Shown here: positions 55,584 to 60,000 of the stretch, in pieces
How the letters are laid out: every line of letters starts with the position of its first letter
How positions within the stretch are numbered: position 1 is the first letter of the stretch
Assembly: GCA_037447655.1 (NCBI GenBank)
Contig: JBBHKE010000890.1
Coordinates: forward strand, 126,001-186,000
Direction: 5' to 3'
Length of the DNA: 60,000 nucleotides
Source: Zygnema cylindricum
Taxonomy: Eukaryota; Streptophyta; Zygnematophyceae; Zygnematales; Zygnemataceae
Position numbers and translations under genes: made by a program
The notes under the pieces: generated by a model
The model's database searches: none
Told to the model about the DNA's origin: nothing
Seen by the model: only the letters and a program-made list of their open reading frames with translations

Positions 55584-56628
55584 GGTTATGGGCCCACATC
55601 CATGGCTACCTATATTTGATGGATCAAAATATCACTACTGGAAGTGTGCGCTCGAGAGCTACTTCGAGATGATGGAGCTAATGGATGTGGTGGACGGTAC
55701 CTTGGCCGAAACATCAAATGGATGGATAAGGAAAAATTATGAGTGTCTAAGGGTTATCAAGAACTTCTTGACTCAGGATTCGGTAATGTCATACATAAGT
55801 TTTAAAAGGGCATCTGAATTATGGAAAAGCTTAGAATGTATGTATGCAAAGACGTCTTTATATCATTGGCTTAGCGGTGTTACCAAAATAGTTGAACACA
55901 AGTATATAGGAGGTAGTATGGAGTAACACTGTATTGACTTACAAGTATTATTTGTAGAAAATGATTTGGCAGGAGGAAACTTTACAGATGCTCAACAAAA
56001 TATCTTGTTAATGAGAAGTCTACCTAAAGAATATAAGAGTGCACAAGATCGATTGACTTTAATTGATAAAAAAGATTTGAGTTTAACTGTAGCTAGACGA
56101 GTTGTTCTAGATAAAGAAGCTAATAGAAAGGTTTTATCAAGTGAAAGGAATATAAAGGAATCTAAGTCTCAGTTTCTGAAAAGTAAAGATAATAGTGAGT
56201 TCGGAGATCGGCCTAAGAATTGTTTTTACTGTAATGATTTAGGACATACCTTCAGGGTATGTCCATCGTATAAAAGTGCATGTGTTACAGGGAATTTCAA
56301 AGATGGATGGGACCACAACCTAGTCCGACCCCCAACAAGAAGGGAATCAAGTGCTTTCGTGAGTGAGGGACAAGACTCGACAAGTAACAAAAGGCATGCA
56401 CCGTGTGTTGACGAATTTATTTATTTACCCACCCTATGTGTTGTTCGGAACGAGGAGAAAGAGGTGAAAGAAAAGGATCCGGTTACTATCAATATTTCTT
56501 ATGACATATTGGTGAGTGACACAAACTTACTAAAGGAAGAGGCAACTACAATAAGAGAAGTCGAAGGAAGTGAAAGGCACATGGAAGCGGAAGAAACTGG
56601 AAAAATGATTATCACCGAAAAACAGTGA
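55558..56628 (+). pseudogene. Gag of the family C element, one in-frame stop
   Basis: The frame opens at ATG 55558 inside the LTR, crosses the primer site (GQQVMGPHPWLPIFDGSKY) and continues to 56628, with one TAA at 55924. The first half resembles the copia gag N-terminal region (YWKCALESYFEMMELMD, about residues 27-43). A CCHC knuckle, CFYCNDLGHTFRVC, lies near 56221-56262. After it the frame is Lys/Glu-rich. Gag would form the particle that packages the RNA. The stop codon changed from sense may be recent, since the rest is open for 357 codons. Confidence 0.85.
55584..55597 (+). promoter_or_regulatory. Half initiator tRNA-Met primer site, family C
   Basis: GGTTATGGGCCCAC follows the LTR end directly. 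This third LTR family, with an unrelated LTR sequence, keeps the same 14 bases and the same reading frame through them. Confidence 0.85.
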
Positions 56629-57405
56629 GGAAAAAGAAGTGTGTGAGGTTAACGTAGAGGGAGAAGAGAATCCTGGAATAAGGGGAGTTAAAGAAGTAAA
56701 CTTAAAATTGATTGATGAACATTTCTTAGAAAAAAAGAACACTAAAATAAAAACAGAACTTAGAGAAAGGGAAAAAGAAGATGATAAGATAGGAAAGAGT
56801 GAAGTGACACAAAATGGGGAATTAACATCAGACGTGGAAAATACTGTGGGTTTAAAAGTTATTGAAATCAAAGAAAAACCGACAAAAAGTGTTAAGAAAA
56901 TAAGGCTAAAGAAGACAGTTCATGAGAGCGAAAAAAGTCATAACTTGGAGGAACATGGAAAATAGGAAAGAATACTAGGAAGAGGAAATATCAGCTACCT
57001 GAAAAGAGGATCAGAATGAATATATTGAAAATAAATACAGTTAAGACAAGTGGCAGATCTAGGGAAAAAGACCAAAAGTTAGTGAGAAAAATAACACTGT
57101 ATAGAGGTAATGGGAAGGGAAACCATGGAAAAATTACAAAGTCTATCAACAGCTCAGGAGGTCATAAGAAAACAAGGACAGACAGTTGGAGAAGAAAAAT
57201 GTTTCAAAATCGATCACACCGAAGAACGCAACCGGCAACGTTGAGAAAATGTGTGACAGAAAATGAGGGAGACTTGAACGACCGTTCAAGAAATTTTAAA
57301 GGAATTTTGTGCAGCAGCATCAGTAACATATATCAAAGGAAAGGGAAGGCGTGGATGTATGTAATAGGAGAGAAGGTGCAACAACTGTTTAATGAAAGTG
57401 TGTAG
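56629..57405 (+). pseudogene. Lys/Glu-rich frames after gag in the family C element
   Basis: Two open stretches (about 56639-56965 and 57016-57405) follow gag in other frames. The first is charged (KKNTKIKTELREREKEDD) and coil-like. The second is Arg/Lys/Ser-rich. They may be one gag extension or a separate small protein broken by frameshifts. No enzyme motif is visible. Confidence 0.5.
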
Positions 57406-57689
57406 AGACGAGATATTTTCGACAAATACTAATCATATAACTAAGTGACGATTACGGGTGGATTTCATATTTATAACAGAGGTGTTATATCATTAGTGAA
57501 AAGACAATTTGGCGTTTATCGCATAGGGGGAGCTCTTACAAGACGCTATTCAAATCTGTTAGTCTGTAAAATTTACAGAAATTAAGAAAATAGTTGATAA
57601 AGCTTTTATGGAAGACAAAGAGTGTTTGAATATTAAATGATTAACTCGGCAAGAAGGTAGTTGTCAAAAAGGGGAAGTTTGGAAGATAT

Positions 57690-57890
57690 GGCAGGAACGC
57701 AGCGGAAGCAGTGGTGAATCAGCAGAAGCAAATCGCATCGCAACGCAACATAGCAACGCAACGGAAGCAGTGGTGAATTAGCGGAAGCAGTTCGCGTCGC
57801 AACGTAGCAACGCAACATAGCAACGCAGCAACAAAGTATAGCAGCGCAGCAACGAAGTATAGCAACGTAGCGATAACAGTGGTGGCGTTT
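57690..57890. repeat. CGCAAC/AGCAACG-rich minisatellite-like block
   Basis: Short irregular repeats of AGCAACGCA and GGAAGCAGTGGTGAATYAGC (two clear copies, near 57706 and 57764) fill the end of the family C internal region just before the 3' LTR. Confidence 0.7.
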
Positions 57891-57947
57891 GAAACTTCAA
57901 ACACTGCAAACTTTATTCCAGTGCACGAAACTAAATTTTCGGGGGAG

Positions 57948-58706
57948 TTTTGTTTTTGAAAACTTAGTTTCGTGCGTACGCGACCTTTTATACGCTTAAG
58001 ACATTTCGTGCGTTTATTATTAACGTGGAGGTTTGAATGGATTCACGGATTGGGGGAGCCGAATAAAACTAAAGTGAAGTAAGGGAGTTATTGAGTGGCG
58101 TAACTACGCAGAAAGAAATGGACGGCGGATCGTGAAGCGATCCGATTTGAAATGTAAGAAACATTGAAACATGCGTCGCCGGTACGGCGCGTCTATATGA
58201 GACAAATGAACTTTAAATATGACAACGCAGCTGCTACGAAGCTGCGGTTATTTTTGGATATGTCCAGGTATGTGACAACGCAGCTGCGACGAAGATGACA
58301 ACGCAACTGTTGTTGATATGAATCAAGTCGGTGGACGAGATTCATACGAATATCACAAGTGACTAAGCAAGTTGACGTTTCGGAGATGTCGGTGTAAATA
58401 TTTGGTTGAACAGTGGTTTGTCCTTTTGTTAATTAGTTTATTAGTATTGATTAATTCATTCTGACATATATCGAATTATTCGGGTATACTCGTAGTAATT
58501 TAGGTAGGTGGTAGATAATGTACGGTTGGTATGCCTCCGTACATACAGTAGTGAAATCTCTGAGTATAACTTGTAGGACTTAGATTATTGTGATATCGCA
58601 GTCAAGTTTCTCAAAGCAATGGCAAACTGTTTTCTGCATCTTTGACCTATTGGTGTGATCATTCTATTTGGTGCTTTCATGTGAAACTTTGTGGAGTTAT
58701 TTTATG

Positions 58707-58737
<31 letters not shown>

Positions 58738-59036
58738 TGTGAAGTTTCATTGTATTCCAGTATCTGTGTAAGATTTTGTGAGCAGTCTAAGTGGTTAGTT
58801 TGTGAAGCTGTCAACTGTTTTGTGAAACTCTGGAGCTTATATCTTCTAGATTCCTTGGTGGATTTGGCTGTAATTTTGGAAGAGTACAGTGTTTATGGTA
58901 TACTGCATATTGGTTTAGTTTGAGGTGATTGTGTTAATTTTAGAGTTATCTGTGCTGTCTGAAACACAGTTGTTTTTGAGATAGTCTGTGGGTGTTTCCG
59001 TGAGTAATCCATGGCTGAAATAGGCTATGGACAACA
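57948..59036 (+). repeat. Family C 3' LTR
   Basis: It starts TTTTGTTTTTGAAAAC after TTTTCGGGGGAG and ends GCTATGGACAACA. It is nearly identical to 54405-55583 apart from the TA tract and scattered substitutions. Confidence 0.9.
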
Positions 59037-59232
59037 GACCGGAGTGGAATAGTAATGGAGGAAAGGGAAGAGGTAGAAGCGGCTGTTGGCGAGGAAGACA
59101 TAGGTAGAAGCACTAGAGGGGAAGGATTAGAAAATTCGCAAGACCCAGAGTATAACCCACTATGAGAGGGTGACCGTGAAGATGAAGAGGATCACGAGCT
59201 CTCAAATGCCAAAGAACCAGAGCGGGAACCGA
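59037..59232 (+). pseudogene. Unidentified reading frame, 3' part
   Basis: After the second target copy the frame interrupted at 54404 continues as VMEEREEVEAAVGEED, then ENSQDPEYNPL, a TGA at about 59164, and then REDEEDHELSNAKEPEREP. It is strongly acidic and is cut again at 59233 by a reverse family C LTR. Confidence 0.5.
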
Positions 59233-60000
59233 TGTTGTCCATAGCTATTTTCAGCCATGGATTTACCCTCGGAAGCACCACAGACTACCCAAAAACAGCC
59301 TACTTTGAATCAACACAGATTTCTACAGAATTTTCAAAACAACCTGAAACTGCAAACACAGATATTTTCTAGAATAAAAAATAACCTCACAAAGTTTCAG
59401 ACAAAAATAATGAACAGAGTGATCACATCATCTGGTCAAAGTTGAAAAAAAAAAACAGTCTGCCAGAACTTTGATAAAACCGGCCAGCTTCACAATGAAT
59501 TAAATCACAGACCAGGAACACAATAGGCCTGAAAATCTGTATCAATGTAAACAATACAAGTAGGAACATACATGAAAAATTTCATATAATTTTGCCAACA
59601 GATCTGAGAGCAATACTCAGACAAAATTACCAAAAATGACCATAAACAGTTTTTGGTTCAGAAAGTTCCTATGTCTTAAAATGACTAAGTCCTACAAGTA
59701 TAAACTAGAGCTCACTACTAAACGTACGGAGGCATACCAGCCGTACGCTATCTACCAGCTACCTCAATTAATGTTAATATACTCGAATACTTCAAGGTAT
59801 GTCAAAATGAGTAAAAGTACACTAGTAACTAATTCACAAAAAGACAAAACAATGTTTAACCAAATATTTACACCGACAACAAAATCGTATGCTGAGTCAT
59901 TGCGTGTTAGTCAACAAGACTCCACGAATCTCGTAAAACAATCCGAGCCGTCCAAAAATAGATATTGTGTGATTGACGCGATTTCGCGTCACCACCACTT
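59233..60000 (-). repeat. Reverse-oriented family C LTR, cut by the window edge
   Basis: It starts TGTTGTCCATAGC and 'cagccatgga', the inverted end of the family C LTR, and remains similar for several hundred bases ('cagaccaggaacac' region diverged; the 'acggaggcataccagccgta' block recognisable). It is a separate, more diverged insertion in the same reading frame, continuing past 60000. Confidence 0.78.

Overview
The window is plant-like nuclear DNA dominated by LTR retrotransposons, with one recognisable host gene. Two details point to the green lineage. The Ty1/copia elements have a primer site complementary to the anticodon arm of a plant-type initiator tRNA-Met, and the Ty3/gypsy element has one complementary to that tRNA's 3' end. 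The host gene has GT-AG introns. I cannot name the species.

Layout. 1-7868: broken pieces of at least four LTR types. These include a degenerate 20-bp minisatellite (602-880), two copia bodies that lost gag, protease and integrase and share a middle LTR (896-5995), and a reverse-oriented lone LTR (6214-7252). 7869-9840: a reverse-strand copia relic that kept gag and RNase H but lost the middle of pol. 9841-12313: no recognisable gene. 12314-20653: a reverse-strand host gene for a probably secreted protein of about 630 residues. I reconstruct nine exons from splice sites and matching reading phase. Intron 1 is 1.66 kb of nearly pure C/T in the transcript. 20660-22664: intergenic DNA with one long-inverted-repeat MITE.

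22665-36534 is a four-level nest: a MITE is split by a TTA-flanked Harbinger-like element, which is split by a reverse copia element (23410-36274), whose LTR is split by a younger forward copia element (23536-29968, target duplication CCCTG). The youngest element has one gag-pol frame broken by only three in-frame stops. 36612-42706: a further decayed copia element. 42712-53840: a Ty3/gypsy chromovirus (gag, protease, RT, RNase H, integrase, chromodomain) split inside its protease by another copia element (44184-50424). 54127-59232: an unidentified reading frame with a basic cluster, split by a gag-only copia-like element (54405-59036) and apparently hit again at 59233 by a reverse copy of the same LTR family, which runs off the window.

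The most notable feature is shared by three copia LTR families. The LTR ends in CA, the half-tRNA primer site GGTTATGGGCCCAC follows at once, and gag is open straight across the junction, so the last LTR bases plus the first primer-site base make a Gln codon. In the best copy the frame ends directly against the polypurine tract.
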